64,000 nucleotides of DNA from positions 1,485,501-1,549,500 of the forward strand of contig JAJTWR010000044.1 of NCBI GenBank assembly GCA_021613335.1. The letters run 5' to 3'. The stretch comes from Whitmania pigra (lineage: Eukaryota > Annelida > Clitellata > Hirudinida > Haemopidae). Below are positions 10,783 to 21,970 of this stretch, one piece after another. Position numbers and translations under genes: made by a program. Position 1 is the stretch's first letter. Every line of letters begins with the position of its first letter. Under the pieces are notes generated by a model. The model was not told where the DNA came from. It did no database searches and saw only the letters and a list, made by a program, of their open reading frames with translations.

Positions 10783-11443
10783 GTTTCAAAGGAATCCTGC
10801 AATAATATAATGGCTATAATTTGCCCTGCCTGCTAGCATAGCTAGCTGCTATTTCCCAAATATTAGATAAATAAAATTTGAATGATGGATAAAGCAGGTA
10901 CAGCCTCTAGACGTTCGTTCTTTGTGTACGGTATCACATAACATTTAGGTGTTTGGTCGTGAATAACGTTCTGTAATTACATGTACCTCAAAAATAGCAC
11001 AAAGAAGAAAGCTTGTAACTTTTCAGGTGGTTTATTGAGTCCGTAAAATGATTATAAACAAATGCCTATCGCTCAAAAGTTATGAATTTAATATTTGTAC
11101 ATATTGTAAAGCATTTAAAATTTTATTTATGGTTGATTGATTTAATTTGTCAATTTATTATAATATAAATAAACCAAATTAGAGATTAGATGGATAAGAG
11201 TAACTTTATAAGACAGAATATTTATTTAAAGAGGTTAAGAATTAGCGGCTAAATATCTAAGCAGAAAGTATCCACATAAAGAAATTGTTTAATTTTCTCA
11301 AAGTTAAGGCCTGTGCTCAGCCTAAGAAGTTTCTGTCCAAATCAACCTAGTTACGAACGGATCGCAGTTTAAAATCGGCTGAGTGGTGTCAAGGTCTTTA
11401 TGTGAAAAAATATCGATCCTATTATATTATAAAAATCTGGAGT
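10783..11443. promoter_or_regulatory. shared intergenic region between DMAP1 and the kinase
   Basis: DMAP1 is read leftward and the PDK1-like kinase rightward from this 660-bp gap, so both promoters and 5' untranslated regions should lie here. The sequence is AT-rich with no clear TATA element near either start codon. Bidirectional promoter use is inferred from layout only. Confidence 0.4.
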
Positions 11444-13864
11444 ATGTCTAAGGTACACAACATTTCTCTCGGTGCGTTTAAACTTTTATCATTAATCGGA
11501 AAAGGAACTTTTAGCAACGTAAGCTCACTAATATAAAGATTTGAACATTTTGAATGCTTTATTTGGTGGAGAACATTTCAGTTAGTACTAGGAGTTCACA
11601 AAGAAAATGGGGCGCGCTATGCCATTAAATTGCTGCCACATAATAAACACAGCAGAAATAAACATTCAAAAGAAATTGAAATCTTGAGGAAGTTAGCATC
11701 ATCTCAGCACCCTTTCATACTTCAATATCAATGCTCATTCCAGACACTGGTAAAGAAATAGCTACATCGAAGATGTATTATAACTTAATTCAAATTTGTT
11801 AAAGTAGAACCATATCTGTATCGTTGTTGAATATCTGGAAGGATACGATTTGGGAAAGCACATGAAGTATCACCTGAGTTTTTCTTGGACGAAAGTAACC
11901 TTTTATGCTGCTTGCATTTTGCTGGCTTTAGAATATCTACATCTCAAAGTACAACTTGCTCATTGGTAAATGTTAACAATAACAAACTTCTTTTAAAGTC
12001 AACAGTTTCACAAGATAAAGTAATAATTATATAATTTGTTTAATTTAATGCTTATGGCTTACCATTTAATAATAACAGTTATTGTAATAAATAATTTGTG
12101 TGATGCAAATCGACACGCCAAAAGGAATCGACCGGAGGCAGTTTATTGGCCGGGGCACAACATACATGTTTAGATGTGGAACCTTTTAACATATTGGCAG
12201 TATAATATTCGTTTTTGTTGAATTCCTTAGAACTACAGTAGAACCCGGTTATGTTGCCGGCATAGGGGTTTGCCAAAAAGCGTCGATGTAACCGAAAATC
12301 AATACGGCGACTACATATTAACATGTGCCTGCAATTTCTTTATGTACGATTTTATTTATTATGATGAGTTGTTTTGAGTTATTATGAATTATTATCACCG
12401 GTCGTCAATAAACTAGTGGTTAAGGCTGTGATGCGGCTCAGTTTGGAGTTCAATTTTTTATCCAGAATGCAAGATGTTTCTATTAAAACATTTTAATTTC
12501 ATAATATCTGTGACATATCTAAGGGTCGCCCAATCGAAAAGCGGAGGGGATGGCATAAAGTTATCAAAATTGGATACCAAATCAGTAATGTTAAGAGAGT
12601 GGGCAGAACCCTTAGCTACGCTTCTGCCATTGACTCCTAAATATATTTAGGATATATATTTCACTCTGCCCAGTGATAAATAGCTCCAGACGTAGTTCCA
12701 GATAACTGAGACTTAAGGGAAGATTTTGTTAAAAAGAAATTTGTTAATTGTCTAGAGGTCATAATTTTTCTTTAATATTTGTTCTTACAACTTAATGCAT
12801 TTTTGTCTGATTTTCATATTTGTGATGTCAAACTTGAGAACATCGTGCTGGACAGAGATGGGTATGCAAAGCTTGTCGATATGGGAAGCGCTGAAATTGG
12901 CCCTTCAAACGTTTTGCAAGCTATGGACAAATTTGTATGTTTTTGGACCAGTTTTGTGAAACTGCAATGCCGAGATATTTGGCAATTCGCCAAAATTGTT
13001 CAAGAGATGGTTGAAAATAAACTTTGTAGAGAGGTATCCCATTTTATTTTTGGACTTTGATTTTGTTATCTTTAAAAATGTCGTTTATTTCTTATCCGAA
13101 TACAAGTTTAAGTATGTATAGTACTAATTATTGGTTGAGTTATTGAAAATGTTTTAACTCGGTGACATTAAAGTTTAATAAATTTAAAAAAGTTTGGCTT
13201 TGAAGGTTAACCTTAAGCTAGAAATGTGTTAAAACAGGCGACTGACGTTGAATTGGAAGATTCCAAAAACTTCATTAGATATGTGAGACAATTTCATTAT
13301 GTCTTGCTTTTTGATGAAGTCAAATGTTGTTAGTAATCTATGCAATATTATCTTAGGGCCTTTTACTAGAAAAATCTGATGACTTAGAAAAATTGCATTA
13401 CGATCGAATGAAGACTCACCCGTTTTTCAAAGTAATTGCGACCATTTGTTTGAAATTTGTTAACAATAGCTTATAAGCTCAAATATTAAAAAAAAAACCG
13501 TTTCACATGCCTTACCGATGAAGAGCATTGACTGGAGTGAACTTTTAAACCGATCTACAAAAGCTCCCAATTTCAAAATTCATCTTGTAAGTATGTCAAA
13601 GCATTCAACGATTGACTTAGCGTCATACTTGACATTTACTATAAGTCTTTTCGATTTAGTAATTTTGGTTACGACTTCAAGTTGTAAGTAGTAGTTACAA
13701 CATATCTATCGAGAGCAAATGCATAGATCTCACTTTTTCAGACAGAAGCAGATTCACGGCCCTTCCTCAAATTACTCGATGACATTACAAGCAGTCCCAG
13801 TGGGATGTTCATTCCTTTACCAGGCATCGATGTAATCGATTGGTATAATGACGAGCAGAGCTAA
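11444..13864 (+). CDS. diverged PDK1-like AGC protein kinase, probably a pseudokinase
   Basis: Exons: 11444-11518, 11582-11749, 11808-11948, about 12788-13033, 13238-13282, 13357-13431, 13524-13586, 13742-13864; about 310 residues. Visible landmarks are IGKGTFSN (glycine loop), YAIKLL (VAIK lysine), KEIEIL (helix C Glu), FYAACILLALEYLH, CDVKLEN (HRD replaced by ICD, but catalytic Asp, Lys and Asn kept), DMG in place of DFG, then DIWQFAKIVQEM. HPFFKSIDW near the end resembles the PDK1 HPFF...W tail. The activation segment is very short and no APE motif is seen, so activity is doubtful. There is no PH domain. The exon starting near 12788 lacks an obvious AG acceptor, so the gene may be decaying or the junction is misplaced. 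Confidence 0.65.
12405..12475 (+). mobile_element. degenerate tRNA-like SINE fragment
   Basis: CTAGTGGTTAAGGCTG followed by GGAGTTCAATT resembles the A and B boxes of the SINE at 21839-21970. No tail is recognisable. It lies in the 840-bp intron of the kinase gene. Confidence 0.4.
12530..12625 (+). repeat. dispersed repeat, copy A
   Basis: The stretch containing TTATCAAAATTGGATACCAA, AGTAATGTTAAG and ACCCTTAG is repeated with few changes at 33884-34010. It lies in the large kinase intron. The family is unknown to me. Confidence 0.6.
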
Positions 13865-14132
13865 CATCCGCATGCGGCTTGGTTGAACCCACTCAATTTG
13901 ATGCAATGTTAAATCCATAAGCTAATGACAATTTGATGCAAAAATCAAAAATCGGACTCGCCTTAACTCATTCAATACTAAAATAAGATTCGTTATTTTG
14001 TGGGGTTTCGGATTAGCCAGCGTTAGTAGTAATTAAGGCCATGATTAATTCGTTAAATTTTTAAATAAACTATCTTATTAAATTACTCAATAATGAACGT
14101 TTATATAGCGCCTCTTCCCGAGGGATTTTTTT

Positions 14133-14264
14133 CCAGGGACGTTATTGAAGCTTTTTCCAGGAATGGGAGAAAGCGCATACCCTCGGTTAACTTGAGGTGA
14201 CATTTTTTTTGGTTTTATCCAAAAGTCTGGGAGGGAACAGGATTCCCCAAAATCTCGTCACTGG
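14133..14264 (-). mobile_element. CCAGGGAC-ended non-autonomous element, inverted copy
   Basis: The reverse complement runs CCAGTGACG... to ...GTCCCTGG and shares, in the same order, the CCTCCC, ACTTTTGG, CCTCAAGTTA and GGAAAAAGCT blocks of the element at 6539-6738. It is about 70 bp shorter. Confidence 0.6.
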
Positions 14265-14369
14265 GTGGTGCAGGCCTGTCATTACATATACTTACTGTTG
14301 CAGTTACCGCTGCATTCCTAAATAATTGTAGTTTTACGGACTTTAATCAAATAAAGTTACCGTTGCCTA

Positions 14370-14460
14370 GTGCGCCCTAATGGCTAAGGCTGCGTTTGTC
14401 TCGATGCCCTGATTCGAAGCACTAATCGTCTAGCTATGCAGTGGACAGATCAAAAATAGT
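14370..14460 (+). mobile_element. degenerate tRNA-derived SINE
   Basis: GCGCCCTAATGGCTAAGGCT, GATTCGAAGCACTAATCGTC and CTAGCTATGCAGTGGAC follow the order of A box, B box and tail of the SINE at 21839-21970, with a deletion between B box and tail. Confidence 0.65.
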
Positions 14461-16269
14461 TACCACTGCATGCAACAACGAGACTCATTTGATCAACCTC
14501 TATGCATTATTAGCTACAGAAAATGTAGTCAGAAAATGATTTCGGGGAGGGGGCAATGTCCCTTGAGTTTAATATAAATTAATTAACATGCAAGTTAGAT
14601 TAATATTAACATTAATAGCAACAATTCGCAGTACTAATATTCTATCAACATTAGAAGTAGCCCCATCGATTATGAGAATCTTATTGCTCTCCAAGAGTGC
14701 TTTGGCCATGCAAGCAGTTGCCTTTTGACCAACACTCATGTTAGTCCCTTCTTCCTGACCATATAATAAAGATCTTCCTTCATTTCTTTGACGACTCCAT
14801 CAACCTTAAATGAATTACTTCAAATGCTCCAGTGTTAATTAACATAATAATAACAACATAATTGTCAAAATTAATTGAAAAAATTGAACTACAAATTTAC
14901 TTTATTGAGGATTTGCCATATCTAATGAGCAGAATATTTGGAGAATGGATCCTAATTGCTTCTGGTAGAACCAGCAAACAGAATAGGATCCTGTATTGTA
15001 ATGAGAGGATGACAAAATTTAACCTAATATTAATCAAATTCACTAAATTTATCTCGCAGATGACTTAGTTATACTAATAACATAAATACTTAAAAATATA
15101 TAATATAAAGTTAGTAACCTAAGAAATAATTTTGCAGCAATGAACAAACACATGCCAATATTCTACCGCCAGCTTTAAAGTAGGTCCAATACAATTTAAA
15201 GGAAATTGTTGAGGAGGATATTGAATCTTTCATTTTTTTATTCTGAAACGTTCCTTGCTAAAAATTTAAAAGTCCAATATTAGAACCATTTCACTTGACT
15301 AGTGCCTGAAAAGTTTAATGACAAATTCAAAAAATATGGAAAAAACATTCTGGGGAAAACCTTCTGAACCCATGGAGAAGGATGAATGACACTTTATTCA
15401 AGGGTCTTCAAAAGGAGGATTTTCAAATGAACATACATTAATTTTGCAATTAACAAGCAATTCTACTCTGACAAGATACTTTAGAAACAGCAAAACATTT
15501 AAGCATCAATATCATTAAAAATTTCCATCCCTCAAGAAATATCAAAGAAAGCATTGCCTGGAATGGCAAAACACATGGTATACATATGGTTATGTGGATA
15601 AAAAGAGGCCAATAATCGGATGAATTTCGAATGAAACAAAGTTAGATTTCAATGGTCTTGATTGTGCCCATACTAATTGGTATTAAGGAGCAGGAAGGAA
15701 ATTTATTGAAAATTTGCGAGTAGTTGTGAGTCTGTCAGTTTGTGGTAAGGATTTCCACCTCGCAATCAGACTGAATCAGCTGCACTGAAAGGAAAACAGG
15801 CTCCAAATCCTATACCAAGACCATAGTTTTCTCATTCCCTTTGCTATGAATCACCTTGAAAATAACGTGTTTTAAATACTTTTACTGAATCTTAATATAT
15901 TGTTTCCTCATGGATCTTATTACAAAGATTAATTACTCTGGTAGTGAAGTAGTTATTCTTTAGAATGCCCGTTACCTTTCTATAAAGATATATACAGATT
16001 CAACATGATAATTTTCTCTCTGCTTACTAGGAATCGACCAGGGACCCCTGTCCCGGCTTTTTTTGGCGTGTTGGACACATGAACTTTGTCCCACTTGCAT
16101 CATTACACACAAGCTCCAGGCGCACAACACGAGGAACGTCGGACACAGAACTTCGGTCCACAACTGCGCCAGGCCACAAACGTGCAGGACAGCAACAGTG
16201 ACTCAGCGAATAGCAGTGGACTCCTTTGTTTCAAAGCCTGGCGAAAGTCTATTTAAGGAGCCAGAAGAC

Positions 16270-16315
16270 ACTCATCTCAGTTCAGTTATGCAACGGACTA
16301 TAATCAAATAAAAAA
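16270..16315 (+). repeat. 46-bp direct repeat, left copy
   Basis: It is identical over 46 bases to 21726-21771 and brackets the LINE. It contains CAGTTATGCAACGGACTATA, itself a SINE tail. It is either an unusually long target-site duplication or the tail of an older SINE that served as target. Confidence 0.85.
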
Positions 16316-16487
16316 TAAACCAGCGAAACAAGAATCGAGTTGGCGCGAAAGCGGAGAACAAAGCGGGAGTACCTTATCGACGTATAAGAAAGTTGGTCAG
16401 AAATTTGAAATTGGAGCAGCGTACGGATAGCTTTCTCATTCGTTTGTGCGAAAAAAAAAAAAATTTTCGGCTTCGTGCGTTCTACGA

Positions 16488-17680
16488 ATGGATAACATGG
16501 AGACGATGGACGACGGTTTTCAAACCGTCGAAAATCGCAAACGCAGAAGAGTTTCCTCTTCTGTCTCAAGCGACGCAGCGCAGGAAGTCCCTGCAGAGAA
16601 GACCACGAAGGTCTTCATCAAAGTGGAAGTGAGGAGGCTGAACCCAGTCCGGGTTCAGAAACAGGTGAGTGGGGTTCTTGGCAGGAACGACGCTAAGATC
16701 ATTGCATGCAAGGATCTTTTGATCGTTCTTACCAAGAACGAGGCGGAGATAGCTAAGTTAGCAAAGCTATCCGAGCTAGATGGTGTTCTGGCTAGCGTCC
16801 GAGTCGCGGCTAAGCCGAGAGTCTGCATCGTTGGAGTGCCCGCCAACGTCGATGATGCGACGGTCGTTGAATGCGCTGGTTGTGTTAGCGCAACCAGAGT
16901 CGTCAAGACCGTTGGAGCTAAGAAGGTGGCCACCTCTCTGGTCATCCTTAGTTTCCGTAATGCGACGCCAGCTAAAGTTAAGATAGGTTATCTTAGCTTT
17001 AAGGTGCAGGCGTACGTGCGTGAGCCAACGCGCTGTTTTAAGTGCAACGGCTATGGGCACATAGCAGCTAGCTGCAAGCATAAGGCTAAGTGCCCTAAAT
17101 GTTTAGGGGAACACTCCCTGAAAGAGTGTCAGCAGCAGGAAATGACGGAAAAGCGATGCGCGACTTGTGACGGTACCAGTCACTTTACTGGTCAGGCTGT
17201 CTGTCCGCAGCGCAAGATCGAAAAGGAGCCATCTCCATAAGAGCTAATAAGCACATTAGTTATGCGAAAGCCCTTACGGCCGCCAAAAATAAGATAGAGG
17301 GGGTCCAGCTTGCTTCTGCCCCCGCGGTTCAGGTCGCTAAAACCTCAAAATCAATAACTAAGCAGGTTGAGCCCTCTCAGTCTAATAAAAATAAGCCTAA
17401 GCCCAAGCCTAGGAATAAAAATAATAAACAGTCTAAACCTGCTGAGGAACCGGTGGAGTCGCATCTGAGCGTCTCCAAAGTCTTCCTCGGCAGATTAATT
17501 ACAAAAATTGCTGAGCAGATGAATCAGAGATTCCATGGAGGAAACAAAGAACAGTTCTTAGATGTCCTCTCCCACATCTGCGTGCTTACCTTCGACTGCA
17601 TGCAGGAGGAGTCTGTAGCTGAAGATGTCCGCTCAGCAACGAAAGCAAGTCTGGCCGAAATCTCAGTCCACCATGGATAG
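16488..17680 (+). pseudogene. LINE ORF1 (gag-like, CCHC fingers), frameshifted
   Basis: From the ATG at 16488 (MDNMETMDDG) the frame runs to 17240. It includes a PRE_C2HC-like region and three zinc knuckles near 17032-17215 (CFKCNGYGHIAASC, CPKCLGEHSLKEC, CATCDGTSHF...C). Between about 17210 and 17240 the reading shifts by one base; the new frame continues ISYAKAL, a Pro/Lys-rich linker, and ends at 17680, overlapping ORF2. ORF1 proteins of this class coat the RNA and aid target-primed integration. The shift may be a one-base indel, a sequencing error or programmed frameshifting. An A13 run at 16451-16463 precedes the start. Confidence 0.8.
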
Positions 17681-20600
17681 TGCTCTAAACATTATCCAAT
17701 GGAACTGCCAGGGGATCCGACAGAAAACCGGTGAACTCGTTTCCTTTCTGAACTCTTTGGAAAAATTGCCTGATGTTATATTGCTCCAAGAGACATTTCT
17801 TAAAAGCAAACATAATTTCAGAATTCAAGGATACCAGATAGAGCGGTTCGATCGTACGGACGAGGTCTCCAGAGGCGGCATCCTCACATGCGTCAGGGAT
17901 GGGATGTCATACAGTTCCGTCATCACATCTCATGACCCCCAGTGCCTCTCGATTACCATAATCGCGAAGACCAGGAGGATCAAGATTGTAAACTTCTACG
18001 CTCCTCCCGGAAAACCTTTTTCGAAGGAGCAGCTGGAGAAAATCTTAATCCACCAGGATGCTATAATCTGCGGGGATATAAATGCATACTCCCCAGACTT
18101 CGGAGCTCGACACTCTGATGCCAGAGGTAGGTCAGTTGAGGATTTAATCCAGGCTAACAATCTCGTCTTCTTAAACACAGGCGAGGGCACCCATCTCACA
18201 AGGAGCGGCAAGTCTACCCCGATAGACATCTCTCTGGCTTCTCCCAACCTTGCATGCAGATCATCGTGGAAGGTCCTGCCAGAAAACCTAGGCAGCGACC
18301 ACTTCGTCATTCAGATCACAGTTGATGCTCCACCACTACATGAGGCAATCAGTGTACCTCGCATCAACATGAGGAAAATCAACTGGAATCTGTACCAACT
18401 GACATGTCTAGCCACCCTAGGTCAGGACCTCCCCACAGAAGATCTTGAGAAAAATGCATCCCTCATCTCTCAGGCCATTGTCCGAGCGGCGGAGGCTTGC
18501 TCCCCAAAGCCCACAAGCAGCCGCAGAAAACAATCCGTCCCTTACTGGAACGAGGACTGCAGAGCGGCAATCAGAGAAAGAAACCAGTTGAGAAACCGCT
18601 TCCTAAAGATGAAGACAGTCGATGCATTCACGGAATACAAGCGGGCGAAAGGGCGAGCTCAATGGGTTGTCAAGAAAGCCAAGAAAGACTGTTGGGAGAG
18701 ATTCTGTGCCAGCTTCAACAGGTCAACAAACCTGGGCACCCTCTGGAGAACCGTCAAGAGCATGAGCGGTCACTCTCAAGGAGCTCGCATCCCTCCGATC
18801 TCCTCTAGTGATGGATCCCCACTGGATAACTTCAGCAAAGCGGAAATCTTTGCAAAAACCTTTGCTTACGCGAGCAGCAATGCAAATCTGTCCCCGCACT
18901 TCGCAAAGATCAAGCAGAATTTCTCTTTCGACCTCGATCCAGATGGCTGGGACAACTCTCCTCTGTCCCATCCCATAGAAACGGCTGAAGTAATGGATGC
19001 CCTCGGAAAATGTGGGAACTCGTCCCCAGGCCCCGACGGCATCCACTACGAAATGATTAGGAAACTCCCCCCACAGTGCTTCAAAAGCATTGTCTCCCTT
19101 TTCAACCAGTCCTGGTCGATAGGTCGTCTTCCCTCCTCTTGGAAGAAAGCGACGGTAATCCCCATCCCGAAGAAGGGAAAACCTCCTTCGGAACCGGCCT
19201 CCTACAGACCTATCGCTCTGACCTCCTCTCTCTGCAAGCTCCTTGAAAGGGTGATCGCAGCAAGGCTCAGATGGCACCTAGAGAGTTTCGATCTCATCAG
19301 CCGAAACCAAGCCGGTTTCAGAAAAGGAAGAGGATGCTCAGACCAACTGGTCCGAATAACGCAAGACATAGCTGCCTCTTCCACAAAGAGGCAGATGACC
19401 CTTGGAGTTTTTCTGGACTTGGAAAAAGCCTTTGATATGGTGTGGAGAGAAGGAATAGTCGCAAGGCTATCCAAACTAGGCATCAAAGGGAGGATGCTTC
19501 ACTGGATAAACGACTTCTTACAAGATCGAACCATGGAAGTCAGAGTCGGAGCGACTTTCTCCAACCCTCTTACCCTTGACAATGGCACACCCCAATGCAG
19601 TGTCCTTAGCCCGCTGCTGTTCATTGTGATGCTCGACTGTCTGCCCCAGCCAGTGAACAAGATCAAGGTGTCTATGTACGCCGACGACATAGCCCTCTGG
19701 ACGACTGGTAGCGATCTTTCCACCATGAGGAACAGGATGCAACTGCACCTTAATCAAACAGAGAAGTTTCTTTCCAGACATGGTTTTAAAATCTCTGTTA
19801 ATAAATCATGTGCGGTTCTATTCAACAGGAACAAGTCAAGGCTGGTCTCCTCCCGGACGACACTGCGCATAGCTGGGGAGGAACTCCCAATGACCCAATC
19901 CGCAATGTTTCTAGGAGTCATCCTGGACGACAAGTTGAGCTGGAATGCCCAAACGGCCGCTGTTAATAACAGATGCCGGAAGCGCCTCAACGTGATGAGA
20001 GCTGTCGCAGGAAAATCCTGGGGAGCCAGCAAGTCCCGCTTGATCCACCTGTACAGAGCCACCATTAGATCTGTGATGGATTACGGGAGTGAAGCCTTTG
20101 ACCTCAGCTACACGCAGAACAAGAAGGTACATGACAGCATCCAATTCCAGGCTCTCAAGATCTGCTGTGGCAGCATACCTGGGAGTGGAAATCTGTCGTT
20201 ACAAGTTGAATGCGGTGAACTTCCATTAGACCTTCGTCGAAAGAAGATCACTGCTAATCATGCTATCCGGTCACTGGCCACTCCTAATAACCCCATCAGG
20301 GAATGTTATTTTGCTCCTAATTTCAGGAATTCCAGCATCAAGGGCAAACTTCACTGGAAGATGAAGAAGAGCAATCGTCCATGCCCTTTTGAAACGGTAT
20401 CAGGTCTCCTGCCTGACTACATTCAAAAGGACATCACAAGAGAACTGGATGCCGAAGTTCTCAGAGCACCATGGACACTGAAGAACCCCAACTTCGACAC
20501 CTCCACCCTGGCAATAGCGGCCGACGATCCCCTGAGGATGCTGGTCGCTAGGGAGAAGATCGAAGAAATCAGTGATTCCAGCCTGCTCTGCTACACGGAC

Positions 20601-21431
20601 GCATCCAAGATGAAGGACAAGGCAGGGATAGGAATCTTCATCCCCAAGAAAGGAGTGGAGCTCAGTATCAGAGCTTCGCCCGACAGCAGCATCTCTGCAA
20701 CGGAATTAGCAGCCATCGAGGACTGCCTGATGCTGCTAAAAACCTCCTACCAGGGGGAGGACAAGAACATTGTAATTTTAAGCGATTCTCTTAGTGCCAT
20801 CCAGTGCCTAAGAAATCGAAACAATGCCTACCACGATCCTGAAATTCACAGAATTTTATCTTTGATTTCAGATTTCATGGAACAAGACCAGCAAGTCACT
20901 CTCGTCTGGGTACCAGCCCACGTGGGCATTCCAGGTAACGAGAAGGCCGACACTCTGGCAAAGCTTGCGACAACTCGAGGCCAGATAGATCGCCAAATCC
21001 CAGCATCTATCAATGACGCCAAAAGATTCGTCGCCAGGAAGACCGAAGAGGACTGGCAGAGAAGGTGGGATTCCTTCACTGGCACTCACCATCATGAAGT
21101 CCAGAGACAGGCAACGACAAAGAGCATCTTCCAATGCTCTTCCAGGAGGAAGGAGGTCCTCATCTCCAGACTCCGGCTTGGAAGATGTCATCTGAACCGC
21201 TACCTGTTCCAAATGAAGAGGCTCAACAGCGGCAAATGCCAAACTTGTCCTCGGATGGAGGAGTCCACTAGACATTTCCTCATGGAGTGCCCTAGTCAGG
21301 AACCCCTCAGGCGGAACATCAGGTCGAAGCTCAAGATACAGACACTGGACTTGAGAACTATGCTTAGCAATCACGCTAGCATAGATCTCATCTTCCGGTG
21401 GGTCCAAGAAAAGAGAAGAAACCTGATTTGA
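17672..21431 (+). CDS. LINE ORF2 polyprotein: endonuclease, reverse transcriptase, RNase H
   Basis: I take the ATG at 17672 (MDSALNIIQWNCQGIR) as start because it directly precedes the endonuclease; the frame is open from 17625. APE-type endonuclease motifs: QWNCQG, LLQETF, CGDINAYSPDFG, GSDHFVI. Reverse transcriptase: FLDLEKAFDMVW (motif A), GTPQCSVLSP and MYADDIALW (near 19676). RNase H: YTDASK, ATELAAIED, LSDSLSAI, GNEKADTLAK, i.e. the four acidic positions. The C-terminus has CQTCPRMEESTRHFLMEC. The frame is intact over more than 1250 residues, but the RT motif usually reading GTPQGSVLSP has Cys for Gly (codon 19596-19598). It is probably a young copy, perhaps inactive. Confidence 0.93.
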
Positions 21432-21574
21432 TGAAGACCTCTGACTGTACATAAACTCTGTACATAATTATGTTGTGACATTGATTGATACTATTTACTT
21501 ATTATACATGTGTGTATGTATTTATTTAGTTACTTATTATATATGTATGTATTTATTTATTTATTTATTTATTA

Positions 21575-21617
<43 letters not shown>

Positions 21618-21725
21618 GACTGGTTGCACCTCGATGTTCGTTGTTTCCTGTTGTTCTCCTCTGTTGTTGTCCCCGTCCTAATCATCTAGTTATGAAATGG
21701 ACGTTAATAAATAACCAACCAACCA

Positions 21726-21771
21726 ACTCATCTCAGTTCAGTTATGCAACGGACTATAATCAAATAAAAAA
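21726..21771 (+). repeat. 46-bp direct repeat, right copy
   Basis: Identical to 16270-16315. A shorter related piece (ACTCATCTCAGTTATGCAAC) follows at 21783, so two or three SINE-tail-like segments are stacked here. Confidence 0.85.
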
Positions 21772-21838
21772 AAAAAAACAAAACTCATCTCAGTTATGCA
21801 ACGGATAATCGGCCAATCAAATAAATGACACTCATCCG

Positions 21839-21970
21839 AACAGTGCGCCCGCATGGCCTAACGGTTAAGGCTGCGCCTCTCACGATGCCAGCACGGATTC
21901 GAACCCCTGCTGCGGGATCACTGTCCTAATCATCTAGATATGCAACGGACGTTAATGAAACATTACTTTT
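21839..21970 (+). mobile_element. tRNA-derived SINE, complete, 11-bp target duplication
   Basis: A box TGGCCTAACGG and B box GGATTCGAACCC lie at tRNA-like spacing, followed by GTCCTAATCATCTAGATATG and CAACGGACGTTAATGAAAC. The element is flanked by ACACTCATCCG at 21828-21838 and 21971-21981. The tail is the same as that of the LINE ending near 21711, so the LINE machinery probably mobilises it. Confidence 0.9.

Larger units (their letters stand above)
13865..16068. other. 2.2-kb gap with transposon debris
   Basis: No gene is supported. It holds a CCAGGGAC-ended element at 14133-14264 and a degenerate SINE at 14370-14460. The rest is AT-rich and featureless to my reading; an open stretch at 14862-15068 shows no recognisable domain. 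Confidence 0.5.
16316..21725 (+). mobile_element. full-length non-LTR retrotransposon (I/R1-like, with RNase H)
   Basis: The element has a 5' untranslated region of about 170 bp, a gag-like ORF1, ORF2 with APE endonuclease, reverse transcriptase and RNase H, and a 3' region with a TA/T-rich run (21570-21617). Its 3' end reads GTCCTAATCATCTAGTTATG followed by AAATGGACGTTAAT and (AACC)n. RNase H places it near the I or R1-like branches rather than CR1. Its tail matches the SINE family in this window. Its base composition is much more GC-rich than the flanking genes. Confidence 0.88.

Noticed and set aside
12760..12790. U12-type intron ending in AC before the kinase exon
   Set aside because: TTCTTAC before the exon and a TTCTTTAAT-like string suggested it, but the matching donor is an ordinary GTACAA, so the pairing is unconvincing.
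18723..19277. 184-residue minus-strand gene
   Set aside because: Antisense shadow of the LINE reverse transcriptase; GC-rich coding sequence keeps the opposite strand open.
21846..21920. tRNA gene
   Set aside because: A and B boxes are present but the acceptor stem does not pair, and the sequence continues into the SINE tail with target duplications on both sides.
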